This document shows positions 35,616 to 44,955 of a stretch of 64,000 nt of DNA, one piece after another (positions within the stretch are counted from its first letter, which is position 1; every line of letters starts with the position of its first letter). Source of the DNA: Micromonospora halotolerans (lineage in GTDB: Bacteria > Actinomycetota > Actinomycetes > Mycobacteriales > Micromonosporaceae); NCBI RefSeq assembly GCF_032108445.1, contig NZ_CP134876.1, forward strand, positions 1,860,001 through 1,924,000, written 5' to 3'. Under the pieces are notes generated by a model, which had not been told where the DNA came from, searched no databases, and saw only the letters and a list, made by a program, of their open reading frames with translations. Both the position numbers and the translations under genes were made by a program.

Positions 35616-36821
35616 TCACCAGGCCACCGGCATGGCCACCAGGCCCCGCACCAGCAGGCCGCTCTTCCAGGTCAGCTCCTCCACGGGCACGGCCAGCCGG
35701 AGCCCGGGGGCCCGGTCGAGCAGGGTCTCCAGCACCACCCGCAGCTCCATCCGGGCCAGCTGCGCGCCGACGCAATGGTGCACGCCGTGCCCGAAACCGA
35801 GGTGCGGATTGACCGCACGGGTCAGGTCGAGCCGGTCGGCGTCGGCGAAGACGCTGTCGTCCCGGTTGGCCGCCGCGATGTTGACCACCACCGGCTCGCC
35901 GGCCCGGACCAGCACCCCGCCCAGCTCGACGTCCTCCGTGGCGTAGCGGGGGAAGGCCGCCGTGGCGCCGAGCGGGATGAACCGCATCAGCTCCTCGACG
36001 GCGACCGGCACCAGCTCCGGCCGGTCCCGCAGGGTCTCCCAGGCGCCGGGGGTGGTGAGCAGGACGTACACCATGTTGGGGATCTGGGTCACGGTGGTCT
36101 CGTGGCCGGCGGCGAGCAGCCCGGCGGCGAGGGTGACCAACTCCTGCTCGGTGAGCCGGTCGGCGTTCTCGTCGCGGGCCCGCACCATGGCGCTGAGCAG
36201 GTCGTCGGCGGGTTCGACCCGGCGCCGGGCGACCAGCTCGCCCATGTAGGCCAGCAGCCTGTCGAGGTAGTGCTGGGCCCGCTCCGGCTCCAGCGAGGTG
36301 GTCGAGACGATCGCCTCGGACCAGGTGTGGAACTGGTCCTGGTCGGACACCGGCACGCCGAGCAGGTCGCAGATCACCCGGATGGGCAGCGGCGTGGCCA
36401 GGTGCGCCACCAGGTCGGCGGGCGGCCCGGCGGCCAGCAGCCCGTCGATCAGCTCGTCGGCCACCGCCCGGGTACGCGGCCGCAGCTCCTCGACCCGGCG
36501 CGCGGTGAACGCCTTCGCCACGAGCCGGCGCAGCCGGGTGTGCTCCGGCGGGTCCATCGAGAGGATCCCGGTCTCCTGCTGGCGCGGGGTGTTCCGGGGT
36601 TCGTCGCGCCCGATCGACGCGGCCCGGCTGAACCGGGGGTCGCCGAGCACCGTCTTGACGTCGGCGTGCCGGGTGGCCAGCCAGGCGGGCTCGCCGTAGG
36701 GCAGTTGGACCCGGACCAGCGGCTGCTCGCGCAGCTCGGCGTAGCGGGCGTCCAGGTCGAGCCGGACAGGGGCGTTGAACGGGTAGCGCTGTGGGATGGT
36801 CGCCTGGGAAGTGTCGGTCAC
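35616..36821 (-). CDS. cytochrome P450
   Basis: A 401-residue bacterial class I P450. The I-helix motif AGHETT is at about 236-241, ExxR (EELMR) follows, and the heme loop FGHGVHHCVGAQ has the Cys thiolate near 350. The opening PFNAPVRLDLDARYAELRE is typical of the CYP105/CYP107-like region of the actinobacterial P450s. A ferredoxin gene follows directly. The GTG at 36821 (VTDTSQATIPQRYPF) gives the usual length; an ATG at 36893 is also possible and adds 24 basic residues. Its substrate is unknown. Confidence 0.93.
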   Translation of the reverse strand: MTDTSQATIPQRYPFNAPVRLDLDARYAELREQPLVRVQLPYGEPAWLATRHADVKTVLGDPRFSRAASIGRDEPRNTPRQQETGILSMDPPEHTRLRRLVAKAFTARRVEELRPRTRAVADELIDGLLAAGPPADLVAHLATPLPIRVICDLLGVPVSDQDQFHTWSEAIVSTTSLEPERAQHYLDRLLAYMGELVARRRVEPADDLLSAMVRARDENADRLTEQELVTLAAGLLAAGHETTVTQIPNMVYVLLTTPGAWETLRDRPELVPVAVEELMRFIPLGATAAFPRYATEDVELGGVLVRAGEPVVVNIAAANRDDSVFADADRLDLTRAVNPHLGFGHGVHHCVGAQLARMELRVVLETLLDRAPGLRLAVPVEELTWKSGLLVRGLVAMPVAW

Positions 36822-36961
36822 CGGCTGGCTCGCTCTCGTCCACGGCACCGCGGGCGGTGCGGGTCGACTCCGCACGACTCGACGCTGAGTCATGCCCCGA
36901 CTGCGGATGGTAGCGAGAACGGTCGATGGAGACCAGAGGGTCGTTCCGGTTCCGACACGAC

Positions 36962-36996
36962 GATCCCGGGCCGCCCGCGCGGGACGACCCGGGATC
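36962..36996 (-). terminator. terminator after antitoxin-like gene
   Basis: A nine-base perfect stem (GATCCCGGG) around a 17-base partly paired loop, ten bases beyond the stop of the antitoxin-like gene. Confidence 0.65.
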
Positions 36997-37005
36997 AGAA
37001 CCCGG

Positions 37006-37188
37006 TCAGCGGCCGGTGTCGCCCTCGCCGGTTCGCTGCTGCGCCATGTCGACGCCCTTGTCGATCTTCTCGTCGTACTTGCCCTGGGTCCGCTTGTCGG
37101 CCATGTCGCCGCCCTTTTCGATCCCCTGGTCGACCTGCTTGTCGTGCTTGTCGGCGAAGTCCTTGGCCTTGTCCATGAAGTCGCTCAT
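37006..37188 (-). CDS. MT0933-like antitoxin-family small protein
   Basis: A 60-residue charged helical protein (MSDFMDKAKDFADKHDKQVD). The repeated DKxxDQGxEKGGDMADKRT pattern matches the actinobacterial MT0933-type antitoxin family. No toxin gene is adjacent: the neighbours are a P450 and a permease, so either the partner is elsewhere or the protein has another role. It starts at ATG behind AGGGAG. Confidence 0.8.
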   Translation of the reverse strand: MSDFMDKAKDFADKHDKQVDQGIEKGGDMADKRTQGKYDEKIDKGVDMAQQRTGEGDTGR

Positions 37189-37317
37189 GTCGGTTCTCCC
37201 TTCGATACCGTGAATGCCTTCCCTGGGACCGGCGGCACAAACGCTCCCTGTCCGGAGGTCGCCCGGGTGTCGGATTCACGTGCGTCGGGTACCAACGGCC
37301 ACGATCGAGGAGGCGAC

Positions 37318-38421
37318 GTGGACGAGGACGCGGGGACGCCGGAACCGGCGGCACGGAACCGGGCCGCAGGCCCACGGCAGGCCTGGGCCGGGCTGCCCTG
37401 GCCGGTACGGACAGCGGTCACCTGGGGCGCCTGTCTCGTGGTGGTGATCGCCGCGCTCTGGCTGCTCGGGAAGATCGCGGTGCTGCTCGCCCCGCTGGCC
37501 GTGGCGCTGGCCGGCACGCTCTTCCTCACCGCGCTGCTCGACCCGGTGCTGCTCGGGCTGCGCCGGCTCCGGGTGCCGGCGGCGCTGGCCGCGCTGCTCA
37601 GCGTCCTGCTGCTGCTCGGCGTCCTGGTCGGCGTCGGGGCGCTGGTGTGGAACCTGACGGCGAGCCAGTTCGGCGAGCTGAGCCAGCAGCTCGACCAGGG
37701 CCTGGAGCGCAGCCGGGACTTCGTCACCTCCAGCCTGCCGGTCACCGACGAACAACTCGACCAGCAGGTCGAGCAGATCCGGAAGGGGCTCAGCGGCAGC
37801 GCGCCCGACCCGGTCGCCGGGGCACGGACGGCCGCCGAGGTGGCCGGTTCGATCCTGCTCGGCCTGGTACTGCTCTTCTTCCTGCTCAAGGACGGCCGGA
37901 CCATGTGGCACTGGGTGCTGCGCCGGATGGCCGGACCGCGCCGCGACCTGACCGCCGAGGCGGGCCGGGCCGGCTGGCGGACGCTGGGCGCGTACAGCCG
38001 CGGCACGATGGTCATCGCGGCGATCGACGCGATCGGCATCGGGCTGGCGCTGGTGGTGCTGCGCGTCCCGCTGGCCCTGCCCCTCGCGCTGATCACCTTC
38101 CTCGGCGGGTTCGTGCCGATCATCGGCGCCACCGTGGCCGGCGCGATCGCGGTGCTGGTCGCCCTGGCCGCCAACGGCCCCACCACCGCCCTGCTCACCC
38201 TGGCCGCGGTGATCGCCGTGCAGCAGATCGAGGGCAACCTGCTGGAGCCGCTGGTGATGAAGCGGCAGGTCCAGCTCCACCCGGCGGTCATCCTCGTGGT
38301 GGTCACCGCCGGCACGCTGATCGCCGGCATCGCGGGCGCGTTCGTCTCGGTGCCGATCGCCGCGGTCACCTGGCGGGTGCTGGACACCGTGCAACGCCAC
38401 CGCGCCGCCCTACCCGACTGA
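37318..38421 (+). CDS. AI-2E family (YdiK/YhhQ-type) permease
   Basis: A 367-residue membrane protein of the AI-2E transporter family: about seven to eight helices, with a conserved block LGGFVPIIGATVAGAI and QQIEGNLLEPLVMKRQVQLHP near the C-terminus, the family signature. Members export small solutes or ions; only some are linked to autoinducer-2. GTG start after CGAGGAGG. It has no adjacent operon partner. Confidence 0.9.
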   Translation: MDEDAGTPEPAARNRAAGPRQAWAGLPWPVRTAVTWGACLVVVIAALWLLGKIAVLLAPLAVALAGTLFLTALLDPVLLGLRRLRVPAALAALLSVLLLLGVLVGVGALVWNLTASQFGELSQQLDQGLERSRDFVTSSLPVTDEQLDQQVEQIRKGLSGSAPDPVAGARTAAEVAGSILLGLVLLFFLLKDGRTMWHWVLRRMAGPRRDLTAEAGRAGWRTLGAYSRGTMVIAAIDAIGIGLALVVLRVPLALPLALITFLGGFVPIIGATVAGAIAVLVALAANGPTTALLTLAAVIAVQQIEGNLLEPLVMKRQVQLHPAVILVVVTAGTLIAGIAGAFVSVPIAAVTWRVLDTVQRHRAALPD

Positions 38422-38440
38422 CCCGCCCGGCTCCGCGCGG

Positions 38441-39103
38441 TCAGGCCGGATGCGGCTGGCGCAGGTGGGTGGTGAACCAGGTCCCGGCCTGGTCGGCCAC
38501 CTGTTCCAGGGTGCCCGGCTCCTCGAAGAGGTGCGTGGCGCCGGGCACGATCCGCAGCTCGGCGACGTCGCCCAGCTCCGCCCGGGCGTGCTCGTTGAGC
38601 ACGATCACCTCCTCGTCCAGCCCACCGACGATCAGCAGCGTCGGGGCGCGTACCGCCGAGAGCGAGCTGCCGGCCAGGTCCGGACGGCCGCCACGGGAGA
38701 CCACCGCGCCCACCTGGTCGGGCCGGGCGGCCGCGGCGACCAGGGCGGCGGCCGCGCCGGTGCTCGCGCCGAACAGCCCGATCGGCAGCCGGCCCAGGGT
38801 CGACTCGCCGGCCATCCAGTCCACGATCGCGGCCAGCCGCTCGGCGAGCATCCCGATGTCGAAGCGCAGCTCGGCGGTGACCGCGTCCCGCTCGTCCTCC
38901 TCCGGGGTCAACAGGTCGACCAGCACGGTGCCCAGCGCCCGCCCGTTGAACTCCTGCGCCACCGCGACATTGCGCGGGCTGTGCCGCGAACTGCCACTCC
39001 CGTGCGCGAACAACACCACCCCGACAGCCCCCGACGGCACCGTCACATCGGCAGCCAACCCACCATCGACAACAGGAACACTGACCTCACGAACATCCCC
39101 CAT
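38441..39103 (-). CDS. alpha/beta hydrolase (dienelactone hydrolase-like)
   Basis: A 220-residue alpha/beta hydrolase. The oxyanion-side sequence FAHGSGSSRHSPRN and nucleophile elbow GLFGASTGAAAA (Ser in GASTG) are visible, with the acid and His expected in GGLDEEVIVLN and GATHLFEEPG. In actinobacteria such genes often sit beside phosphoribosyltransferases or esterases; here it follows the permease convergently. It starts MGDVREVSV at ATG behind GGAGG. Frames extending upstream run into the inverted repeat and are not coding. Confidence 0.85.
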   Translation of the reverse strand: MGDVREVSVPVVDGGLAADVTVPSGAVGVVLFAHGSGSSRHSPRNVAVAQEFNGRALGTVLVDLLTPEEDERDAVTAELRFDIGMLAERLAAIVDWMAGESTLGRLPIGLFGASTGAAAALVAAAARPDQVGAVVSRGGRPDLAGSSLSAVRAPTLLIVGGLDEEVIVLNEHARAELGDVAELRIVPGATHLFEEPGTLEQVADQAGTWFTTHLRQPHPA

Positions 39104-39143
39104 ACCCGGACACCTCCTCCCCCCGCGCATACCCCGGCCCGGC

Positions 39144-39202
39144 GTGATCATGAAGTTGGCGGCGAGGAGAGCGATTTCCGCCGCCGCCAACTTCATGATC
39201 AC
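39144..39202. repeat. long perfect inverted repeat (REP-like)
   Basis: Two 21-base arms (39144-39164 and 39182-39202), exact reverse complements, around a 17-base loop. The arm begins GTGATCATGAAGTTGG and ends CGGCG. It lies in the 203-base gap between two divergent genes. A related GTTGGCGGCAAGG occurs at about 39245-39257. The same core is, to my recollection, scattered in Micromonosporaceae genomes, so this is probably a dispersed palindromic element rather than a gene-specific operator. Confidence 0.85.
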
Positions 39203-39306
39203 TGGGGCGGGGGGCGGCGGCCGGGGGTTGAGGGTTGCCTTGACGTTGGCGGCAAGGTTTAGCGTTTGGGCGGTCAGGGGGCGAGCGCCAGGTGGGGGTG
39301 GGTGGG

Positions 39307-39699
39307 ATGCGGATCGGTGAGTTGGCGGAGCGGGCCGGGACCAGCACCCGGACCCTGCGCTACTACGAGTCCCAGGGGCTGGTGTGCCCGCGCCGGTCGG
39401 CGAACGGCTACCGGGTCTACGACGAGGCGGAGCTGCGCGTCGTGCACGAGATCCGGGCGCTGCTGGCGGTCGGCTTCGGGCTGGACGACATCCGGCCGTT
39501 CGTGGCCTGCCTGCGGGCCGGCAACAGCTCCGGCGACGTCTGCCCCGACTCGGTGGCGGTCCTGCGGCGCAAGCTCGCCGAGGTGGACGACTACCTGGAC
39601 CGGCTCGGCGCGGTCCGCCACCAGCTGCACGACCAGCTCGCCCGCGCGATCGCCCATCGGGAGGAAACATGCCTCAGGACACGCACCAGGGCCGACTGA
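39307..39699 (+). CDS. MerR family transcriptional regulator
   Basis: A 130-residue MerR-type regulator. The winged helix is at about 1-70 (MRIGELAERAGTSTRTLRYY, RRSANGYRVYDE) and a C-terminal dimerisation helix follows. Cysteines in VACLRAG and DVCPDS could sense a metal or redox state, but the classical metal-binding loop is not complete. Its last 31 bases overlap the thioredoxin-like gene in another frame, so the two are co-transcribed. Confidence 0.92.
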   Translation: MRIGELAERAGTSTRTLRYYESQGLVCPRRSANGYRVYDEAELRVVHEIRALLAVGFGLDDIRPFVACLRAGNSSGDVCPDSVAVLRRKLAEVDDYLDRLGAVRHQLHDQLARAIAHREETCLRTRTRAD

Positions 39700-40016
39700 C
39701 CCCGGTCACCGACGAGACCTTCGCGGCCACCGTGCTGGCGGCCGACCGGCCGGTGGTGGTCGACTTCTGGGCGGAGTGGTGCCCGCCCTGCCGCCCGGTC
39801 TCGCGCCATCTGGCGGAGCTGGCCGAGGAGTTCGGCGACGCGCTGCGCTTCGTCACCGTCAATTCGGACGAGAACCCGCAGAGCACGCGGGCGTACCAGA
39901 TCATGTCGATGCCGACGATGCTGGTGTTCCGGGACGGCCAGGTGGTCGGCTCGATCGTCGGCGCCCGGCCGAAGAACCACCTGCGGCTGAGCTTCGCCCG
40001 GCACCTGGACGGTTGA
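39669..40016 (+). CDS. thioredoxin
   Basis: A 115-residue thioredoxin-fold protein. The active site is WCPPC (Cys38 and Cys41), with Pro where classical thioredoxin has Gly, and the cis-Pro is in SMPTML. It is predicted to be a cytosolic disulfide oxidoreductase. The start at 39669 lies inside the MerR gene, with GAGGAAAC upstream. Regulation by its overlapping MerR neighbour is likely. Confidence 0.92.
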   Translation: MPQDTHQGRLTPVTDETFAATVLAADRPVVVDFWAEWCPPCRPVSRHLAELAEEFGDALRFVTVNSDENPQSTRAYQIMSMPTMLVFRDGQVVGSIVGARPKNHLRLSFARHLDG

Positions 40017-40077
40017 GCCCGCCGGGAGCGGGAAGGCGCGGGGTGACCACGGACCCCGACGGATCGCGAGGCTCGTC

Positions 40078-40257
40078 ATGGCGAAGCAGGACAGGTCCCG
40101 AGAGCAGGAACTCACCGACCAGGAAAACCGCAAACAGGAGCTGAAGGACTCGCCGGACTGGGCGGACCGCGCCGCCGTGGCACGCACCGCCGACGACGCG
40201 CGGGCGACGGCTCCGCGCGACACGGGCGGCCGGCCGTCCAACGGCCGCCAGTTCTGA
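40078..40257 (+). CDS. small hydrophilic protein
   Basis: A 59-residue charged protein (MAKQDRSREQELTDQENRKQ), ending PSNGRQF. It is Asp/Glu/Lys/Arg-rich with no hydrophobic core, so probably disordered. The codon pattern and the terminator just after its stop support a real short gene. The family is unknown to me. It follows thioredoxin by 61 bases. Confidence 0.6.
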   Translation: MAKQDRSREQELTDQENRKQELKDSPDWADRAAVARTADDARATAPRDTGGRPSNGRQF

Positions 40258-40268
40258 GGTACGCCGAC

Positions 40269-40303
40269 GAAGCCCCGGCCCGCACCACGCGGGCCGGGGC
40301 TTC
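40269..40303. terminator. bidirectional terminator
   Basis: A 15-base perfect stem (GAAGCCCCGGCCCGC) with ACCAC loop, between the short gene on the plus strand and the GH65 gene on the minus strand. Confidence 0.88.
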
Positions 40304-40305
40304 GC

Positions 40306-42678
40306 TCAGCTCACGTTCTCGGGCAGGTGCAGCAGGGGCGCCCGCCCCGGCGGCTGCTCCAGCTGCGGCCCGGAGGGGTGCGCCGGCGGCACCGGCACGG
40401 TGACCGGCTGGGCGGCGGTGACCCGGAGCGGCTCGCCGTGGTGCCGCAGCTCCAGCACGGTGTCCGGCCCCCCGTTGCGCAGCGAGTACGTCGTCTGGTG
40501 CGGCCGGACGTCGACCCGCAGCCGCATGGAGTGCCACTGGAGGGAGAACTCCAGTCGGCTGAGCCGGCTGGAGAGCCGCGGCGAGAAGGAGAGCGTCCCG
40601 TCGTGGTCACGCAGGCCGCCGAAGCCGGCGACGAGAGCGATCCAGGCCCCGGCGAGCGAGGCCATGTGCACGCCGTCCCGGGTGTTCTCGTTCAGGTCGT
40701 GCAGGTCCATGAGCGCGGCCTCACGCAGATAGCGGTGGGCCAGCTCGGGGTGACCCACCTCGGCCGCCATCACCGCCTGGGTGCAGGCGCTCAGTGAGGA
40801 GTCCCGCACGGTGCGCCGCTCGTAGTAACTGAAGTTCCGCACCTTCTCCGCGCCGCTGAACGCGTCGCCCCGCCAGTGCATGGCGAGCACCAGGTCCGCC
40901 TGCTTGACGACCTGCTTCCGGTACAGGTCGAAGTACGGGTAGTGCAGCAGCAGCGGGTACTTCTCCGGCGGCGTGTGCTCGAAGTCCCACTCCTGCAACC
41001 GGGTGAAGCCCTCCACCTGCCCGTGCACCTGGAACTCCGCGTCGTACGGAACGTGCATGGCGTTCGCCGCGTCCCGCCAGGCGGCGGCCTCCTCCTCGGT
41101 GACGCCGAGGTCCTGGGCCTGGTCCCGGTGGCGCATGGCGCAGTCGGCGGCGGTGAGCAGGTTCCGCTGCGCCATCAGGTTGGTGTAGACGTTGTCGTTC
41201 TTCACGGCGGTGTACTCGTCCGGGCCGGTCACCCCGTCGATGTGGAACCGGCCGGTGCGGTCGTGGTGGCCGAGCGAGCGCCACAGCCGGGCCGTCTCGA
41301 CCAGCAGTTCCAGCCCGATCTCCTCTTCGAGCCCCCGGTCGCCGGTGACCAGCACGTAGCGGCGCAGCGCGTCGGCGATGTCGGCGGCGATGTGGAACGC
41401 CGCCGTCCCGGCCGGCCAGTACGCCGACGACTCCGGCCCCTCGATCGTCCGCCAGGGGAAGGCGGCCCCGGCCAGGTTCAACGTCCGGGCCCGCTCCTGC
41501 GCCTGGCCGAGGGTGGAGTAGCGCCAGTACAGCGCGTCGCGCACCGCGCCCGGCTGGGTGTAGGTGAGCACCGGCAGCACGAACATCTCGGTGTCCCAGA
41601 ACGCGTGCCCGTCGTACCCGGGGCCGGTGAGGCCCTTGGCGGCGATGGGCCGGCGTTCCGCGCGGGCGCCGGCCTGGAGCACGTGGAAGAGGCCGAACCG
41701 GACCGCCTGCTGCACCTCCGGGTCGCCCTCCACCCGCACGTCGGCGGCGTCCCAGAACTCGTCGAGGTATTCCCGCTGCTCCCGGCGCAGCCCGTCCCAG
41801 CCGTCCAGCCGGGCCGCGGCCAGCGCCGCACCGACCTGGTCGCGCAGCGCCGGCAGCGACCGCCGGCTGGACCAGCCGTACGTCAGGTACTTGACCACCC
41901 GCAGCTTCTGGCCGGGCTTGAGCACGCAGCCGATGGTGGTGCGGACCCAGTCCTCGTAGCCCTCGGACTCGATGGTGACGCGCTCCGGGGCGTCCACGTC
42001 GTGCGCCATGGCGGCGGCGACCCGCAGCCCGCTGACCTTGGTCCGGTGGATGAGCAGGCCGCCGTCGTCGGTGGTCAACTGCTCCTCCGCCTGCAACGGC
42101 GATTCGAGTACGGCGGCGACGCGGGGATCCTTGCTCTGCGGCGGCAGGGTCTCGTTGGCCACCAGCTCGGACTGGACGATGAGCCGCAGCGGCCCCTCCA
42201 GCGCCTCGACCTCGTAGAGGATGGCGGCCACCGCCCGCTGGGTGAACGACACCAGCCGGGTGCTGCGGACCTTCACGTCCCGGCCGGCGGGCGAGCGCCA
42301 GTGCAGCTCGCGGTGCAGGGTGCCGGCGCGCAGGTCGAGGACCCGCTCGTGGGAGATCAGTTCGCCGTACCGGACGTCGAGCGGCTCGTCGTCGACCAGC
42401 AGCCGGAGCAGCTTGCCGTTGGTGACGTTGACGACGGTCTGCCCGGACTCGGGGAAGCCGAAGCCGGCCTCCGCGTAGGGCAGGGGGCGCAGCTCGTAGA
42501 AGGAGTTCAGGTAGGTGCCGGGCAGGCCGTGCGGCTCACCCTCGTCGAGGTTGCCGCGCAGCCCGACGTGGCCGTTGGAGAGGGCGAAGACCGACTCGGA
42601 CTGGGCCAGCACGTCCATGTCGAGCCGCGTCTCCCGGATGTGCCACGGCTCGACCGGGTACGCCCGTTCCCGGATCAC
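40306..42678 (-). CDS. glycoside hydrolase family 65 disaccharide phosphorylase
   Basis: A 790-residue GH65 enzyme, phosphorolysing an alpha-glucosyl disaccharide (trehalose-, maltose- or kojibiose-type) to beta-glucose 1-phosphate. The catalytic acid is the Glu in [14 protein letters not shown] (about 488). The N-terminal super-sandwich starts [19 protein letters not shown] start overlaps the stop of the phosphoglucomutase gene (GTGA). The same pair occurs in mycobacteria (Rv3400-Rv3401). The exact disaccharide cannot be read from sequence alone. Confidence 0.92.
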   Translation of the reverse strand: MIRERAYPVEPWHIRETRLDMDVLAQSESVFALSNGHVGLRGNLDEGEPHGLPGTYLNSFYELRPLPYAEAGFGFPESGQTVVNVTNGKLLRLLVDDEPLDVRYGELISHERVLDLRAGTLHRELHWRSPAGRDVKVRSTRLVSFTQRAVAAILYEVEALEGPLRLIVQSELVANETLPPQSKDPRVAAVLESPLQAEEQLTTDDGGLLIHRTKVSGLRVAAAMAHDVDAPERVTIESEGYEDWVRTTIGCVLKPGQKLRVVKYLTYGWSSRRSLPALRDQVGAALAAARLDGWDGLRREQREYLDEFWDAADVRVEGDPEVQQAVRFGLFHVLQAGARAERRPIAAKGLTGPGYDGHAFWDTEMFVLPVLTYTQPGAVRDALYWRYSTLGQAQERARTLNLAGAAFPWRTIEGPESSAYWPAGTAAFHIAADIADALRRYVLVTGDRGLEEEIGLELLVETARLWRSLGHHDRTGRFHIDGVTGPDEYTAVKNDNVYTNLMAQRNLLTAADCAMRHRDQAQDLGVTEEEAAAWRDAANAMHVPYDAEFQVHGQVEGFTRLQEWDFEHTPPEKYPLLLHYPYFDLYRKQVVKQADLVLAMHWRGDAFSGAEKVRNFSYYERRTVRDSSLSACTQAVMAAEVGHPELAHRYLREAALMDLHDLNENTRDGVHMASLAGAWIALVAGFGGLRDHDGTLSFSPRLSSRLSRLEFSLQWHSMRLRVDVRPHQTTYSLRNGGPDTVLELRHHGEPLRVTAAQPVTVPVPPAHPSGPQLEQPPGRAPLLHLPENVS

Positions 42679-43424
42679 GCGTGCGCCCCGGTCAGCAGCT
42701 CCGACAGGTCGGTGACGACCACGTCGGCGCCGTGCGCGCGAAGGTCGTCGGCCTGGCCGACCCGGTCGATGCCGACCACGTACCCGAAGCCGCCGGCCTT
42801 CCCGGCGGCGACGCCGGCCAGCGCGTCCTCGAAGACGGCCGCGTTCGCCGGGTCCACGCCGAGCAGCTGCGCGCCGGCGAGGAAGGTGTCGGGGTACGGC
42901 TTGCCGCGCAGCCCGCGCTCGCGGGCGACCAGCCCGTCCACCCGGGCCTCCAGCAGCGGGTCCAGCCCCGCGGCGGCGACCACGTCCCGGCAGTTGGCGC
43001 TGGCCGAGACCACCGCGCGGCGCAGCCCGGCCTCCGCCGCCGCCTCCAGGTAGCGCACCGAGCCCTCGTAGACCTCGACGCCGTCGGTGTGGATCCGCTT
43101 GAGCAGGATGACGTTCTTCCGGTTGCCCACCCCGTTGACGGTGTCCGCCTCGGGCGGATCGTCGGGCGACCCCTCGGGCAGGGTGATCCCGCGCGAGGCC
43201 AGGAAGGAGCGCACCCCGTCGGCCCGCGGCTTTCCGTCCACGTACCGGTTGTAGTCCGGGCCGGGGTCGAACGGACGGAACGGCTCGCCGGTGGCCGCCG
43301 CCCGCGCCGTGAGGAACGCGTTGAACGTCTCGGTCCAGGCGGCGTTGTGCACCTTGGCGGTCTGCGTCAGCACACCGTCCAGATCGAAGAGACAGGCGGT
43401 CACCTGCGCGGGTAGGCCCAGCAT
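42675..43424 (-). CDS. beta-phosphoglucomutase-like HAD enzyme
   Basis: A 249-residue HAD protein interconverting beta-glucose 1-phosphate and glucose 6-phosphate. Nucleophile Asp14 and acid/base Asp16 lie in LFDLDGVLT. The cap domain holds NGVGNRKNV, and motif IV is [18 protein letters not shown], as in the beta-PGM family. It is first gene of an operon with GH65, which supplies its substrate, and the two genes overlap. Good evidence for a disaccharide-to-glycolysis route. Confidence 0.93.
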   Translation of the reverse strand: MLGLPAQVTACLFDLDGVLTQTAKVHNAAWTETFNAFLTARAAATGEPFRPFDPGPDYNRYVDGKPRADGVRSFLASRGITLPEGSPDDPPEADTVNGVGNRKNVILLKRIHTDGVEVYEGSVRYLEAAAEAGLRRAVVSASANCRDVVAAAGLDPLLEARVDGLVARERGLRGKPYPDTFLAGAQLLGVDPANAAVFEDALAGVAAGKAGGFGYVVGIDRVGQADDLRAHGADVVVTDLSELLTGAHA

Positions 43425-43471
43425 TGTCTGAATCTATCCAGGGCACCGGCCGGACAAACCCCATTCGGACC

Positions 43472-43939
43472 TCAGCGGTTCGGGCGGAGTGTCCAGATCA
43501 CGGTGAGCGCCGACGTCACGGTGCCGTCCTCGGTGCCGATCTCCACCTCGACCGGGAACTCCGGCCGCTGCCCGGCGTCCAGCTCGGAGAGCACCTCGGC
43601 CGGGGGGCGCCCGAGCCGCGCGGTGGCCAGCACCGGCCCGAGGGCGACCTTCTGGTAGCGGATGGTGGCGGTCACGGCCAGCGGTACGGCCCGGTCGAGC
43701 ACCTGCCCGAACGCGGCCAGCACCACCGCCCCGGAGGCGGTCTCGCCGAGGGTGAACATGGCCCCGGCGTGCGGGCCGCCGACGTGGTTGTGGTGCTCCG
43801 GGATGTCGGGGAGCCGGACCACGGCCCGGACGCCGCCCTCGGCCTCGGGGGCGACCTCGACGAATTCGATACCGAGCGTGCGGGCGAACGGCACGGCCTC
43901 CAGCAGACCGGCCGCCACCTGGCGAGAGTCGATGGACAT
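43472..43939 (-). CDS. hotdog-fold thioesterase (DUF4442/PaaI-like)
   Basis: A 155-residue single hotdog domain: IPEHHNHVGGPHAGAMFTLGETASG is the central helix region of the family, and the remaining beta strands (TATIRYQKVALGPVLATARL) match. It is likely to hydrolyse an acyl-CoA; the substrate is unknown. It is not coupled to the GH65 operon, which starts 48 bases away on the same strand. Confidence 0.85.
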   Translation of the reverse strand: MSIDSRQVAAGLLEAVPFARTLGIEFVEVAPEAEGGVRAVVRLPDIPEHHNHVGGPHAGAMFTLGETASGAVVLAAFGQVLDRAVPLAVTATIRYQKVALGPVLATARLGRPPAEVLSELDAGQRPEFPVEVEIGTEDGTVTSALTVIWTLRPNR

Positions 43940-43948
43940 GCCCAGACG

Positions 43949-44164
43949 CTACTCGTCGGTAACTTGCCCGGCAAGGGCCGATCGGCGGGCTTGCTCGACG
44001 AAAACGGCCCAGCTCAGCGGGGTGAAGGTCAGCACGGGTCCCGGCCGGTCCTTGCTGTCCCGCACGGCCACCACGCCGGGCAGGTTGTCGGCCACCTCCA
44101 CGCAGTTGCCGCCGTTGCCGCTACTGCGGATGCTCTTGCGCCAGATCGCGCCGGTCAGGTCCAT
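43949..44164 (-). CDS. DUF397 protein
   Basis: A 71-residue protein with the DUF397 signature WRKSIRSSGNGGNCVEVAD, VAVRDSKDR and LTFTPLSWAVFVEQ. Such proteins nearly always accompany an XRE-family regulator with DUF5753, as here (10-base overlap). The pair probably works as a developmental or antitoxin-like regulatory unit. Confidence 0.93.
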   Translation of the reverse strand: MDLTGAIWRKSIRSSGNGGNCVEVADNLPGVVAVRDSKDRPGPVLTFTPLSWAVFVEQARRSALAGQVTDE

Positions 44165-44955
44165 TGCTCTGCCGCCTTCGAGATCGCCGCCAGGGTGGCT
44201 CCGTGCGGCATGGCCTCCGCGCGCACGGACTCCCAGATCTGCCGCAGGGAGTTTACGTCCACGGTCCGCTCGACGATGGTGCCGTGCAACTGGTTATCCA
44301 GATAGCCCACGTCGTCGCCATCCGGTGGGGTGGCGAGCACGAACGCGCCGTTCAACCCCGGGTAGGCGCCCGTCCCTCGCGGTACCAGGTGCAGGTGGAC
44401 GCGAGGCCGGCGGCCCGCCTCGACCAGTTGCCGCAACTGCTCGCGCATGACCTTGGGGCCGCCGACCGGGCGCTCCAGCACGGTGTAGTCGAACACCGCC
44501 ACGAGCTGCGGCGGGCCGGGCCGGTTCAGCACCGCCTGCCGAGCCAGCCGGGCGACGACCTGCTGCTCCACCTCGTCGCCCAGGAGCTGACCCGCCCCGT
44601 CGTAGAGCGCCCGGGCGTACTCCTCGGTTTGCAGCAGGCCGGGCACGACCAGCGGCTCGAAGCTGCGGAGCGCGGTCGCCTCCTGCTCGATGGTCACCCA
44701 TTCCCGGAACCACGGCATGAGGCTCTCCCGGATCAGAGCGTCCCGGATCCGGACCAGCAGGCCACCTGCCCGCAGCGCCTCGTCGCAGCGCTGGGCGAAC
44801 TCCTCCCGAGGTGGGCGGCGGCACTGCTCCACGGCCGCCACCAGCGAGGCCGAGTAGTTGACCCGTTCGCCCAGTGCCTCCTGGGACAACCCGGCGTCGC
44901 CGCGCAGCCGGCGCAGCTCCCCGGCGAACAGTTCCAGCATCGGCATCCGGCTCAT
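44155..44955 (-). CDS. XRE helix-turn-helix regulator with DUF5753
   Basis: A 266-residue DNA-binding protein. The XRE helix-turn-helix is near the start (LRRLRGDAGLSQEALGERVNYSASL), and the DUF5753 domain covers about 80-260 (PGLLQTEEYARALYDG, VLERPVGGPKVMREQL). Typical of actinomycete regulators whose partner gene is DUF397. The ATG at 44955 is preceded by AGAGGTG. Stop and next start overlap by ten bases, showing coupled translation. Confidence 0.93.
   Translation of the reverse strand: MSRMPMLELFAGELRRLRGDAGLSQEALGERVNYSASLVAAVEQCRRPPREEFAQRCDEALRAGGLLVRIRDALIRESLMPWFREWVTIEQEATALRSFEPLVVPGLLQTEEYARALYDGAGQLLGDEVEQQVVARLARQAVLNRPGPPQLVAVFDYTVLERPVGGPKVMREQLRQLVEAGRRPRVHLHLVPRGTGAYPGLNGAFVLATPPDGDDVGYLDNQLHGTIVERTVDVNSLRQIWESVRAEAMPHGATLAAISKAAEQWT

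Noticed and set aside
39087..39347. Small protein encoded across the inverted repeat.
   Set aside because: Translations of both strands merely mirror the palindrome (MKLAA, NFMIT), without a ribosome-binding site.
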